Origin: an uncultured Candidatus Saccharibacteria bacterium
GTDB taxonomy: Bacteria; Patescibacteria; Saccharimonadia; Saccharimonadales; UBA6022
DNA length: 17,459 nucleotides
Direction of reading: 5' to 3'
Assembly: GCA_946887425.1 (NCBI GenBank)
Contig: CAMPKW010000020.1
Location: 1 to 17,459, forward strand
In this document: positions 6,439 to 13,630 of the stretch, piece by piece
Position numbering within the stretch: position 1 is the first letter of the stretch
How the letters are laid out: every line of letters starts with the position of its first letter
Translations under genes and position numbers: made by a program
Notes under the pieces: generated by a model
Seen by the model: the letters and a program-made list of their open reading frames with translations, nothing else
Told to the model about the DNA's origin: nothing
Database searches by the model: none

Positions 6439-7479
6439 ATGAACGCCGAGACATTCAGCAGCGCTTACGAGCGCGAACCCGCCCGGATTGAACGTCCTCT
6501 CAGCCCTGAGCAGGAGCGCTTGCTCGAGCGACCAGACGCCTGGTCAAAAGCGTTCGGCTATATACTTCATGACTACCTCGCGACAGGCGTATCACCAGTC
6601 TCGGAAACCGATTTCAAAAAAGCATCAACGGATTACGAACATTGGTTCAACACAGATTTCGGCACCCTCTACACCGAAGCTCAAGCCGAAGCCGAAAAAA
6701 GCAACACGAAGGAGTCGTACAGTCTAGTCAACCATCTTAACTTTCACACCATCAACCGCGTCATGCTCCCGCTATGGTCAGATACGCTTTTTAGCGAGAG
6801 TGGTATGCAGGCGCCTCACGTCAAAGAAGCACAGGCTGTTCTCTCGTACTTCAGTCTGCACCACATGAAAGATAGAGAAGCCCGCATAAAGAACGGCACC
6901 TATTTCGACCCTCAGTTTGCCTATCACCGAGCAACGAGCAGCGGCATTTTGAATGAATACGACACCGCCGTCACGCTACTCAACATCTCACTCAAAGACC
7001 CAGATGTCGCCATACTCCCAGCCCCGATACAATTCGAGAGTCAAAATCAAAGCTCACTTAATCTCAATAGCGACTTTATCGCCATTCGAAAGTCGAGCAG
7101 GCAAGCACGCGGCATCCAAGCCAAAGCAAGACGCACTGACGTAAGCTACCGTGACTATAACCCCGACTACGTAACAATGATTGATGGTATTGACGACCTA
7201 GGCAATAGTCGCGCCGTGCGACTGAACCCTCGTCACTCGCGACAATCTGTCGTTGCGTGGCCAGGTCTCATTTCGGCTGAATACTTAAAGTCCATCAAGC
7301 CTGACACTCTCAAAAACCTCAACAAAAAAGCAATCCTTCAAAGTAAGTTTCAGGCGCATGCACTTTCTCGCTCAACAAAACCATACATAGCAACCGCTAC
7401 CAGTCGGGTCAGCGAACGAGTACTGCGCGATCTTGAGCGACAAGTCACACCACTTGTTAACACGATTGAATTAAAATAA
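6439..7479 (+). CDS. Unknown protein with possible PD-(D/E)XK-like core
   Basis: A 346-residue soluble protein that I do not recognise as a named family. There is no signal peptide or membrane segment. The N-terminal half is helical and polar. Residues about 168-232 read like a PD-(D/E)XK nuclease core: SGILNEYDTAVTLL (E173 on a helix), a strand around AILPAPIQFE, SDFIAIRKSS (D212), then RGIQAKARR (Q227-x-K229, the QxK variant of the last catalytic pair). A basic C-terminal part follows (PRHSRQS, KNLNKKAILQSKF). This fold reading is inference from spacing alone and could be wrong. ATG at 6439 has TATAAT 10 nt upstream and no Shine-Dalgarno, so it is probably leaderless. It is monocistronic: its TAA is inside the stem of a bidirectional terminator shared with the tRNA-Leu. 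Confidence 0.75.
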   Translation: MNAETFSSAYEREPARIERPLSPEQERLLERPDAWSKAFGYILHDYLATGVSPVSETDFKKASTDYEHWFNTDFGTLYTEAQAEAEKSNTKESYSLVNHLNFHTINRVMLPLWSDTLFSESGMQAPHVKEAQAVLSYFSLHHMKDREARIKNGTYFDPQFAYHRATSSGILNEYDTAVTLLNISLKDPDVAILPAPIQFESQNQSSLNLNSDFIAIRKSSRQARGIQAKARRTDVSYRDYNPDYVTMIDGIDDLGNSRAVRLNPRHSRQSVVAWPGLISAEYLKSIKPDTLKNLNKKAILQSKFQAHALSRSTKPYIATATSRVSERVLRDLERQVTPLVNTIELK

Positions 7480-7502
7480 GCCTCCGAAAGGAAGCTTATT
7501 TT
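7473..7502. terminator. Bidirectional terminator between the 6439 gene and tRNA-Leu
   Basis: AAAATAAGC (7473-7481) pairs with GCTTATTTT (7494-7502); the inner TCC/GGA extends it with one mismatch to a GAAA loop. T-runs are present in both directions. The stop codon of the upstream gene is in the left arm, and the last base of the tRNA CCA (7502) is in the right arm. Confidence 0.8.
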
Positions 7503-7588
7503 GGTACCGCGAGCCGGACTTGAACCGGCACGAGCTAATGCTCACCAGATTTTGAGTCTAGCGTGTCTACCGATTCCACCACCGCGGC
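7502..7588 (-). tRNA. tRNA-Leu (anticodon CAA)
   Basis: A class II tRNA of 87 nt with encoded CCA. Acceptor 5' GCCGCGG pairs with TCGCGGT before ACCA (G1-U72 as in many bacterial tRNA-Leu; G7-U66 wobble). The D-arm TGGTGGAATCGGTAGACA is typical of leucine tRNAs. The anticodon arm CTAGA-CTCAAAA-TCTGG gives CAA, reading UUG. The long variable arm is GAGC-ATTA-GCTC, and the T-arm is GCCGG-TTCAAGT-CCGGC. Transcribed towards the 6439 gene and stopped by the shared terminator. Confidence 0.95.
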
Positions 7589-7596
7589 AGATGGTC

Positions 7597-7626
7597 TTAG
7601 CAGATGCTACCAATGTATTGTACAAT
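7597..7626 (+). promoter_or_regulatory. Promoter of the sortase gene
   Basis: TTAGCA (7597-7602, 4 of 6 to consensus), an 18-nt spacer, and TACAAT (7621-7626). The -10 ends 22 nt before the ATG at 7649, leaving room for a short leader that carries AGGA. Confidence 0.5.
7617..7622 (-). promoter_or_regulatory. Probable -10 box of tRNA-Leu
   Basis: On the minus strand it reads TACAAT. It forms half of the palindrome ATTGTACAAT (7617-7626), whose other half is the sortase -10. The predicted start is about 22 nt before the tRNA 5' end, leaving a short leader for RNase P. No good -35 was seen. Confidence 0.45.
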
Positions 7627-7648
7627 AGATCTCAGTAGGAATCTATAT

Positions 7649-8890
7649 ATGAGACCAGATGAAAACGACGATACAAGGCGAGTGGGCACGCCGCTGATAC
7701 CGCAGCGATCGCTTTTGCATACCCCAATCGAGCGGCAAAATACCGAACGTGCCTCGGCCCAACAGGCCGCCGCTCAAATCGTTCGTGATCAAATCAATTC
7801 TATTTACGGTAGCGACGCGGCCGCACAATCCGCTCCCGCTCCTCAACAAACTGAGCAGCCATTCCAGCAAGCACTTACCATCAGTAATCCGTATGAGCGT
7901 ACTCATACACCCACCCCCGAACCACAAGCGGAGCAATGGAAACAGTACCACAGCGCCTGGCAAGATTATTATCAAAAATATTACGAGCGTTACTACGCTG
8001 GTCAAATCCACCAGGCGAGGCAAGCACTCGATACACCAAAACCATCCCAGGAGGCGCCACAGTCAGTCATCACCGGATCTAGCGAGTCGCCAAAAGACCT
8101 CACAAAACAAGAAGCGCTCAATGATCTTCGCAGCAAGCTACGCCAGCAAGTAGCTGAATCTGCCGGCAAGATTCGAAAAAGTCGTCATTTCGTTCCTATT
8201 TCAGCAGCCGCACTCGTTGCATTGGTGTTTGTATTTTTACAGTACAACCAAGTGCTGTTTGCCAATGTTCAGGCCTATGTCGTACCAGGAAACATCGACC
8301 CGCAAAACATCATCGTGGACCCGACAGTAGAAACCAACGTTGGACCCGAGTCCAAGCTCATCATTCCAAAGATAAACGTTGAAGCACCGATTGCATTTGG
8401 TGTAAGCAACGACTACGACTCACAAATGAAAGCCATGGAAACGGGTGTGGCTCATTTTAGTATCCCCGGAGCAAGTAGTGTACCCGGCCAAACAGGCAAC
8501 ACCGTGCTAGCCGGACACTCGAGTAACGACGCTTTTGTGAATGGAGATTATAAGTTTATTTTTGCGCAGAACGAAAAGCTACAAACGGGCGACACTATTT
8601 ATGTCAATTACCAAAGCAAGCGTTACGCCTATAAAATCACTACTAAAGAGGTTGTGATGCCCGAAGAAGTAAGCAAACTCGTCTACCCAACAGACAAGCC
8701 AGTACTGACACTCGTCAGCTGCGTGCCACTTGGTACAGCGCTTAAACGTCTTCTTATAACCGCAGAACAAGTTAGCCCCGACCCAATAGCCGCAACCACA
8801 GCCCCTACGGCCGACGATGCACCAAAGGTTGTGAGCATACCGGGTAGTGAACCGACATTCTTCGAGCGTCTCTTTGGCGGCGGTCGCTAA
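7649..8890 (+). CDS. Membrane-anchored sortase with long cytoplasmic tail
   Basis: Cysteine transpeptidase that joins sorted proteins to the cell surface; 413 residues. Layout: polar, Q/A/P-rich N-terminal tail (1-180) with an aromatic patch WQDYYQKYYERYY (104-116); one membrane segment at about 181-199 (ISAAALVALVFVFLQ); an external sortase beta-barrel from KLIIPKINVEAPI. Catalytic residues: H290 in TVLAGHSSND, C358 in LTLVSCVPLG (normally T-L-x-T-C), and R367 in ALKRLLITAE. A short C-terminal extension (FFERLFGGGR) follows. It looks closest to class D/E housekeeping-type sortases; the exact class is not certain. The frame is open upstream to 7604, but the ATG at 7649 is preferred: AGGA (7637-7640) lies 8 nt upstream and earlier codons precede the promoter's predicted start. 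It shares its TAA with the next gene's ATG. Substrates are not in the window. Confidence 0.9.
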   Translation: MRPDENDDTRRVGTPLIPQRSLLHTPIERQNTERASAQQAAAQIVRDQINSIYGSDAAAQSAPAPQQTEQPFQQALTISNPYERTHTPTPEPQAEQWKQYHSAWQDYYQKYYERYYAGQIHQARQALDTPKPSQEAPQSVITGSSESPKDLTKQEALNDLRSKLRQQVAESAGKIRKSRHFVPISAAALVALVFVFLQYNQVLFANVQAYVVPGNIDPQNIIVDPTVETNVGPESKLIIPKINVEAPIAFGVSNDYDSQMKAMETGVAHFSIPGASSVPGQTGNTVLAGHSSNDAFVNGDYKFIFAQNEKLQTGDTIYVNYQSKRYAYKITTKEVVMPEEVSKLVYPTDKPVLTLVSCVPLGTALKRLLITAEQVSPDPIAATTAPTADDAPKVVSIPGSEPTFFERLFGGGR

Positions 8891-9390
8891 TGTCGCCACC
8901 CCTTGATGACAATGCGAGAAAGTTTGTTGTTGGGGCAATTGATCGTACTTTTTTAAAAGATCATGACGCATCTTCTTTCACGCTCATTGCCGATTGGCTC
9001 GAAACAGACGAAGATAGCGAGAAAAAGCTTGTCTATAAAGAATTTGACAATGGCGATATTCAAATTTTACTCATATCCAAGCTAACCACCGACGATGGAA
9101 AAAGGACGTCAGTCAAGGAGAAGATCACCAAAGAGGCATACGAAGAACTCCTTAATTTGTCAGTTCTACATCTTGAAAAGAAGCGTCATGAATTTGAATA
9201 TGCTCAAAACAATATATCTTTCTCTATGAAATTCGATGCATTTGCCAAAGGCGAGCTGTACATTCTAGAAGTAGACGCTCCAAGTGAAGATGAGCGAAAC
9301 GCATTCAACCTCGGTGATTTTCCATTCAAACTAACAGAAGTAACCGGAAATATGAGCTACTACGGATACCGAGTAGCCGATATTCTATAA
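8890..9390 (+). CDS. CYTH-like domain protein, divergent
   Basis: A 166-residue soluble protein resembling the C-terminal half of CYTH domains (class IV adenylate cyclase / thiamine-triphosphatase tunnel fold), which bind triphosphate compounds with metal ions. Recognisable pieces are basic and acidic strands KRTSVKEKIT (71-80), LEKKRHEFEY (95-104), KFDAFAKGELYILEVDAPSE (114-133, resembling the CYTH D-x-F-x-G-x-L-x-x-x-E pattern) and MSYYGYRVAD near the end. The N-terminal E-x-E-x-K signature is not visible, so activity is doubtful and the assignment is moderate. The ATG overlaps the sortase TAA (TAATG), indicating translational coupling; no strong Shine-Dalgarno is seen. The base composition looks more AT-rich than its neighbours. 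It could also be an unrelated lineage-specific protein. Confidence 0.6.
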   Translation: MSPPLDDNARKFVVGAIDRTFLKDHDASSFTLIADWLETDEDSEKKLVYKEFDNGDIQILLISKLTTDDGKRTSVKEKITKEAYEELLNLSVLHLEKKRHEFEYAQNNISFSMKFDAFAKGELYILEVDAPSEDERNAFNLGDFPFKLTEVTGNMSYYGYRVADIL

Positions 9391-9392
9391 GT

Positions 9393-9412
9393 GATCTTGG
9401 TGAAGATTTTTT
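9393..9412 (+). terminator. Small terminator after the CYTH-like gene
   Basis: ATCTT (9394-9398), loop GGTG, AAGAT (9403-9407), with the T-run at 9407-9412. The stem is short, but it sits between convergent genes where a terminator is expected. Confidence 0.5.
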
Positions 9413-9426
9413 ATCTGGTATAAAGA

Positions 9427-10899
9427 TTACTGCAAGATCATCCGCACGCGCTGCAGCTGATAGCCACTGTCGGTCTTGCCGATAGAGTAGAGATATCTAT
9501 TATTCTGGCTAAATGTCGCATCAAACCCAGTTGCGACCGCGCCCATGTCATATTCATTTGAGCCATCGTATTCACGTAGCACGAGTTTACCCGATCGATC
9601 AGACCAGGCATAAAAATCATCAAGCCATTGCAACTGAGTAGCTGCGCCTTCGCCCGCAAGCGTCGCTTCTGCCGGTAGTGACATTCGCTCAATGTCATAC
9701 GACACAAAACGGTCTCCTGCTTGAGCAATGACAAAACGACCGTTATGGCTAATGGTCAGCCACTCAACGGGCCGAGAAAAGGTGAACGAAGCAAACTGGC
9801 TCAATGTATCGTTTGTAGCGTCAGTTGATGATGGATACGTACCCCTAAGGATATCAACTTTGCCTCCGAGCGATATGGCAACGTAATCTTCATTGAAGTA
9901 GCGGCTCGTTGCAATATGGAGCGGTTCGGCATCGCTCGTTACGACAGTCCGCAGAACATGCGGGAGCTTGTCACCCTCGCGCACCACACCTACAGATTGC
10001 TGATGTGTATCGGCAAGCGGTTGTGATACATATGCAATGATGTCGCTGCCATAAAGATCAAATGAAGCCACCTTAGAGGCGAGAGGACGCGAGATCGTTC
10101 CGCCCGCTACGTCGATCTTACGAACATCACCAGCTGAAAGTACGTAGAGCTGGCTGCCACTGGTACCCGAAAACTGCGCGCTATCGATAGCGATATTAAG
10201 ACTCTTAGTTATATTGGTAGTCCTTGCTGCATCTTCAGTATCAAGCACGAGCCACTCTGTCGAATCATTGAATGAATGAGTAAGAAGAACGTAGCGCCCA
10301 CCCTGATCCCATTCGACCAAGCCGAAGCGATGCGTGACATCTGGTGTCGCTGCCTCACTGTAAACTTCGGCTGGGAGGGAAAGCATGCGCTGCCTGATCG
10401 ATTGTTCATTTTGTAAATCAGCCAATACAAAGGTCGAAGCACCTGGCGTCGTTTGTAGCAGAATTGACCGCTTCGATGGCGAGGCAAGTGAGTCCGATAA
10501 CTCGTTGAAGGACGCAACACTTCTGATGGTACGGTCTTTTGGAATAAGCCGTGCGTATGTCAAGGCAGTGAGCGTACCCGGTTGAATTTCGAGGCTTTTG
10601 CGCCACGTCTCATAACCATCACGCCACATGACAAACTCATGAGATCCGGGAAGGACGCTTGTTTTCGTAGTCGTCTTAGCACTCAGCGCCTTGCCATCAA
10701 CTTCAACCGTCGCGCCACTAGGAAGTGTTTCAAATTGCACCAAACCAGTTTGCTCGATCCGCCCATCTTTACCGTTGAATTGATAGCCGAGAATAACCGA
10801 AATAAGAACAACGACAAGCAGCACAACAGATAGAGTCATGAGCGTCGAAATAAGTATGCGAGTTGTGAGCTGTTTGCGCTTTGAAGGTGGGTGATACAT
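9427..10899 (-). CDS. Membrane-anchored PEGA-domain protein, likely beta-propeller
   Basis: A 490-residue protein with a short basic cytoplasmic start (SKRKQLTTR), one membrane segment at about 15-38 (LSVVLLVVVLISVILGY), then a PEGA domain at about 52-118: LVQFETLPSGATVEVDGK, LPGSHEFVMWRDGYETW. The rest (about 120-490) is beta-rich with recurring strands such as GRYVLLTHSFNDSTEWLVLD, NGRFVIAQAGDRFVSYD and NRYLYSIGK, suggesting a WD40- or TolB-like propeller outside the membrane. PEGA domains are found in surface-layer and cell-surface proteins; the role here is not known. The frame is open upstream to 10953, but the ATG at 10899 is chosen because TGGTATAAT ends 10 nt before it. It is convergent with the sortase operon. 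Confidence 0.8.
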   Translation of the reverse strand: MYHPPSKRKQLTTRILISTLMTLSVVLLVVVLISVILGYQFNGKDGRIEQTGLVQFETLPSGATVEVDGKALSAKTTTKTSVLPGSHEFVMWRDGYETWRKSLEIQPGTLTALTYARLIPKDRTIRSVASFNELSDSLASPSKRSILLQTTPGASTFVLADLQNEQSIRQRMLSLPAEVYSEAATPDVTHRFGLVEWDQGGRYVLLTHSFNDSTEWLVLDTEDAARTTNITKSLNIAIDSAQFSGTSGSQLYVLSAGDVRKIDVAGGTISRPLASKVASFDLYGSDIIAYVSQPLADTHQQSVGVVREGDKLPHVLRTVVTSDAEPLHIATSRYFNEDYVAISLGGKVDILRGTYPSSTDATNDTLSQFASFTFSRPVEWLTISHNGRFVIAQAGDRFVSYDIERMSLPAEATLAGEGAATQLQWLDDFYAWSDRSGKLVLREYDGSNEYDMGAVATGFDATFSQNNRYLYSIGKTDSGYQLQRVRMILQ

Positions 10900-11156
10900 C
10901 GTGTGTATTATTATACCATCGGCAGGGCAAGCGAAATGAAAGATTGCTGCCAATTATGCCCGCTCCGAGCAGTACCCGAAAACTACCACCTTTATATAGC
11001 ACTAGCGGTATGGCGAATGCAAACAGCAATCAGATTATAAAAACTATTGCATAATTTGCTTTTTCTCCCTAAGATAGAAAATAACAACGCGTGAGCATAA
11101 GCAATACGTTGACTATGGTAGATAGATAGCACACGCGGAAAAAACGGAGTATAAGG
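10900..11156. other. Intergenic region between divergent genes
   Basis: 257 bp separate the PEGA gene start and the 11157 gene, the longest gap in the window. It holds the PEGA promoter at its left end and a GGAG Shine-Dalgarno at its right end. It is AT-rich around 11031-11090, with CATAAT (11050-11055) and TTGACT (11109-11114) as stray promoter-like words at wrong spacings. No small gene or RNA was recognised. Confidence 0.5.
10910..10918 (-). promoter_or_regulatory. Extended -10 promoter of the PEGA-domain gene
   Basis: On the minus strand it reads TGGTATAAT, identical to the extended -10 of the minus-strand glycosyltransferase at 1154-1146. It ends 10 nt before the ATG at 10899. No clear -35. 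Confidence 0.65.
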
Positions 11157-12152
11157 ATGAGCGAAAAACACACAATTACTATTAATGGACGACAATACGA
11201 TGCCGTTACAGGACTTGCGCTTGATGGCATCGCAAAACCCGTAACCGCACCTGTGGCTACGGCTGCAAAAACGGTTGCGACCGCTTCGCATCATGTCCAC
11301 CGCAGTACGCAACGCTCACAAACACTTAATCGACAGACTATTCAAAAACCCGTTGCCAAAACGCAACCAACTCTACAAAAGCGTGCACCTCAGCAGATTG
11401 CGCGCAGTCAAGCTATCTCAAAATTCGCACCGCACCCAACTATCAAAAAGCAGCCTCGCATGAGCGATATTGCCCCAGCCGCTATTCATCCAGCCGTCGC
11501 CAAGGCACACGCCGCTCGCGCTACTCAGGTTCAGAAACCTGCCGCCCACCACGTTCAGCCCGCTCAACCGACTCAGCCGACTCAGCCGGCTCAGCCAAAA
11601 CCATCGCAGGCTATCAAGAATGAGGCTATCAGTGCCGCACTCGAAAAGGCACCACTTACACATAAGGAAGCAAAAAAGAAATCGCTTCTCTCACGTCACC
11701 CACGCCTACTCAATATCGCCAGTGCCAGCCTCGCACTCGTTCTCCTTGGCGGTTACTTCACCTACATCAACCTGCCAAGCCTATCTGTCCGTGTAGCTGC
11801 AGCACAAGCTGGAATTAATGCTTCATATCCGGAATATCACCCAGACGGGTACAGCCTTAATGGTGCCGTTGCCTACAAAGAAGGTGAAGTAAGTATGAAG
11901 TTTGCTGCCAATGGCGGTCCACAAAACTTCACTATCACACAGACAAAAAGCAGTTATGACTCCGAAGCCGTGCTCGACAACTACGTCAAGCCAAAAGTAG
12001 GCGAGAACTACATTCCATTCACAGAGCGCGGCCTCAAAATTTACGCATACGGTGGCAATGCAGCCTGGGTAAATGGCGGCATTCTCTACACAATTGATGG
12101 CGACGCGCCACTATCGAACAGCCAGATCGGCAATATTGCCAAAAGCCTCTAG
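11157..12152 (+). CDS. Single-pass membrane protein with basic low-complexity tail
   Basis: A 331-residue protein of unknown function. It starts with a short beta-like segment (TITINGRQYDAVTGL), then a long tail rich in Ala, Gln, Pro, Lys and His to about residue 183, with about 28 Lys/Arg against 7 Asp/Glu. A membrane segment lies at about 184-204 (ASLALVLLGGYFTYI). The positive-inside rule puts the basic tail in the cytoplasm. The external C-terminal domain of about 125 residues (GYSLNGAVAYKEGEVSMKF, FTITQTKSSYDSEAV, AWVNGGILYTIDGDAPLS, IGNIAKSL) resembles DUF4367-type domains; this is a weak call. The ATG is preceded by GGAG (11146-11149) at 7 nt. AAGG also touches the ATG. Tandem 9-bp repeats encode a QPT/QPA run (11563-11598). 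The gene stands alone. Confidence 0.7.
   Translation: MSEKHTITINGRQYDAVTGLALDGIAKPVTAPVATAAKTVATASHHVHRSTQRSQTLNRQTIQKPVAKTQPTLQKRAPQQIARSQAISKFAPHPTIKKQPRMSDIAPAAIHPAVAKAHAARATQVQKPAAHHVQPAQPTQPTQPAQPKPSQAIKNEAISAALEKAPLTHKEAKKKSLLSRHPRLLNIASASLALVLLGGYFTYINLPSLSVRVAAAQAGINASYPEYHPDGYSLNGAVAYKEGEVSMKFAANGGPQNFTITQTKSSYDSEAVLDNYVKPKVGENYIPFTERGLKIYAYGGNAAWVNGGILYTIDGDAPLSNSQIGNIAKSL
11563..11598 (+). repeat. Tandem 9-bp repeat inside the basic-tail protein gene
   Basis: Four near-identical units of the type CTCAGCCGA begin at 11563, 11572, 11581 and 11590; the last is imperfect. They encode the repeating tripeptide QPT/QPA. The copy number could change by slippage in whole codons, lengthening or shortening the linker without a frameshift. 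Confidence 0.8.
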
Positions 12153-12177
12153 TCACCTCGAGTAGCGGGCTAATAAA

Positions 12178-12186
12178 TGGTACAAT
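12178..12186 (+). promoter_or_regulatory. Extended -10 promoter of gltX
   Basis: TGGTACAAT, an extended -10, ends 10 nt before the gltX ATG at 12197. No -35 was recognised, and no Shine-Dalgarno lies between. Confidence 0.6.
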
Positions 12187-12196
12187 AGAAAGTACT

Positions 12197-13630
12197 ATGA
12201 CATCTATCCGTACTCGTTTTGCCCCAAGTCCAACAGGTTATATTCATGTTGGCAATGTTCGTGCCGCACTCTTTCCCTGGCTTCTTGCCAAGCAACAAGA
12301 AGGAGCATTTGTTCTACGCATAGAAGATACCGACCAAGCACGTCTTGTTGAAGGGGCGCAAGATCTTATTCTTGACACGCTTGAGTGGCTCGGCATCGAC
12401 TGGGACGAAGGGCCACGTAAAGGTGGCGACTTTGGACCCTATATCCAAACCGAACGCCGCGAGCACTACTTGAAATGGGCGCAAAAGCTTATCGACAAAG
12501 GACTCGCATACGCCGATCCATACACACCCGAAGAGGTGACTGCATTTCGCGACCAGGCAAAGGCCGAAAAGCGTGCATTTCTATACCGCGACCATCGCCC
12601 GGAGAATCCACCAGTCTGGGACGGCTCACAGGCGCTTCGCTTCAAGGTTCCTGAAATTAAACGCTATACCTGGAATGATCCGGTTATGGGTGAATTATCA
12701 GCCGGCCCAGAGGCGCTCGACGACTTTATCCTTGTAAAAAGCGATGGACTTCCTACCTATAACTTTGCCCATATTGTTGATGACTACGAAATGGGGATCA
12801 CCCATGTTATTCGCGGCCTCGAATATATTTCATCTATTCCAAAATACCTATCGCTCTACGACGCCCTTGAAATCGAGTGGCCCGTACTTGCATGCTTGCC
12901 GCATATTATGGCTCCCGATGGTAAAAAGAAGCTTGGCAAACGAGATGGCGCAAAGAGCGTGCAAGAATACAAAGATCAAGGAATCCTCCCCGAAGCAATG
13001 CTCAACTTCCTTGCAAGCATGGGCTGGAATGATGGCACTGAACAGGAAATATTCACCCGAAGCGAGCTCATAGAAAAGTTTAGTCTCGAGCGTGTTCAAC
13101 GCAGCGGCGCTCGATTCGACGAGCAGCGCCTACTATGGCTGAACGGTCAGCACATTCGCTTACTCGATCTTAACGACCTCTACGAACGTGTCGCCGATTT
13201 CTGGCCAGCATCAGCAGCCGGCGTGAATCAAGAGAAAAAGATGCAGATCCTTATTCTCGTACAAGACCGCCTCAAGACCCTACTTGACCTCCCGCTACTT
13301 ACAGAATACTTTTTCGCAGAGCCAACTCCAGACTGGCAAATGGTCGACGACAACAAACAGCTTAAAAAACTTGAGCGACAAGAACTTATAGCACTACTTG
13401 AAGCAACCAAACAAGCGCTCTCTATGAGTGAGTTTGACGCGACTTCCATTCAAAATACGCTCAACAGCCTACTCGAGACAACCGGTCAAAAGCCAGGCAT
13501 CCTCTTTAGCCTTATTCGTCTTGCTGTTTCATGGGCACCTTTCAGTCCAGCGCTTAACGATACACTCGCCGCGCTTGGCAAAGAGACAGCGATACGCCGA
13601 CTCGATACAGCCATTGCCACAGGGAAGTAA
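12197..13630 (+). CDS. gltX: Glutamyl-tRNA synthetase
   Basis: Charges tRNA-Glu with glutamate (class I synthetase); 477 residues, typical length. The N-terminus TRFAPSPTGYIHVGNVRAAL carries the HIGH-type motif as HVGN (17-20). LRIEDTD follows, then LPTYNFAHIVDDYEMGITHVIRG, and the KMSKR-type loop KLGKR at 245-249. The anticodon-binding helical domain occupies the C-terminal part. The region where many GluRS carry a zinc-binding Cys cluster (about residues 98-125) has no cysteines, so this is a zinc-free type. Whether it also charges tRNA-Gln (non-discriminating) cannot be judged. An extended -10 ends 10 nt before the ATG and no Shine-Dalgarno is present, so the message is likely leaderless. 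The next gene starts right after its TAA. A tRNA-Glu lies at the end of the window. Confidence 0.96.
   Translation: MTSIRTRFAPSPTGYIHVGNVRAALFPWLLAKQQEGAFVLRIEDTDQARLVEGAQDLILDTLEWLGIDWDEGPRKGGDFGPYIQTERREHYLKWAQKLIDKGLAYADPYTPEEVTAFRDQAKAEKRAFLYRDHRPENPPVWDGSQALRFKVPEIKRYTWNDPVMGELSAGPEALDDFILVKSDGLPTYNFAHIVDDYEMGITHVIRGLEYISSIPKYLSLYDALEIEWPVLACLPHIMAPDGKKKLGKRDGAKSVQEYKDQGILPEAMLNFLASMGWNDGTEQEIFTRSELIEKFSLERVQRSGARFDEQRLLWLNGQHIRLLDLNDLYERVADFWPASAAGVNQEKKMQILILVQDRLKTLLDLPLLTEYFFAEPTPDWQMVDDNKQLKKLERQELIALLEATKQALSMSEFDATSIQNTLNSLLETTGQKPGILFSLIRLAVSWAPFSPALNDTLAALGKETAIRRLDTAIATGK

Noticed and set aside
11026..11156. Possible small RNA or -35/-10 promoter in the AT-rich gap before the 11157 gene
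   Set aside because: TTGACT (11109-11114) has no -10 at 16-18 nt, and CATAAT (11050-11055) has no -35. No terminator hairpin was found, so nothing specific can be supported.
12197..13630. GluRS without the zinc Cys cluster as a novelty
   Set aside because: Zinc-free GluRS forms are common in bacteria, and the HVGN and KLGKR motifs are normal variants.
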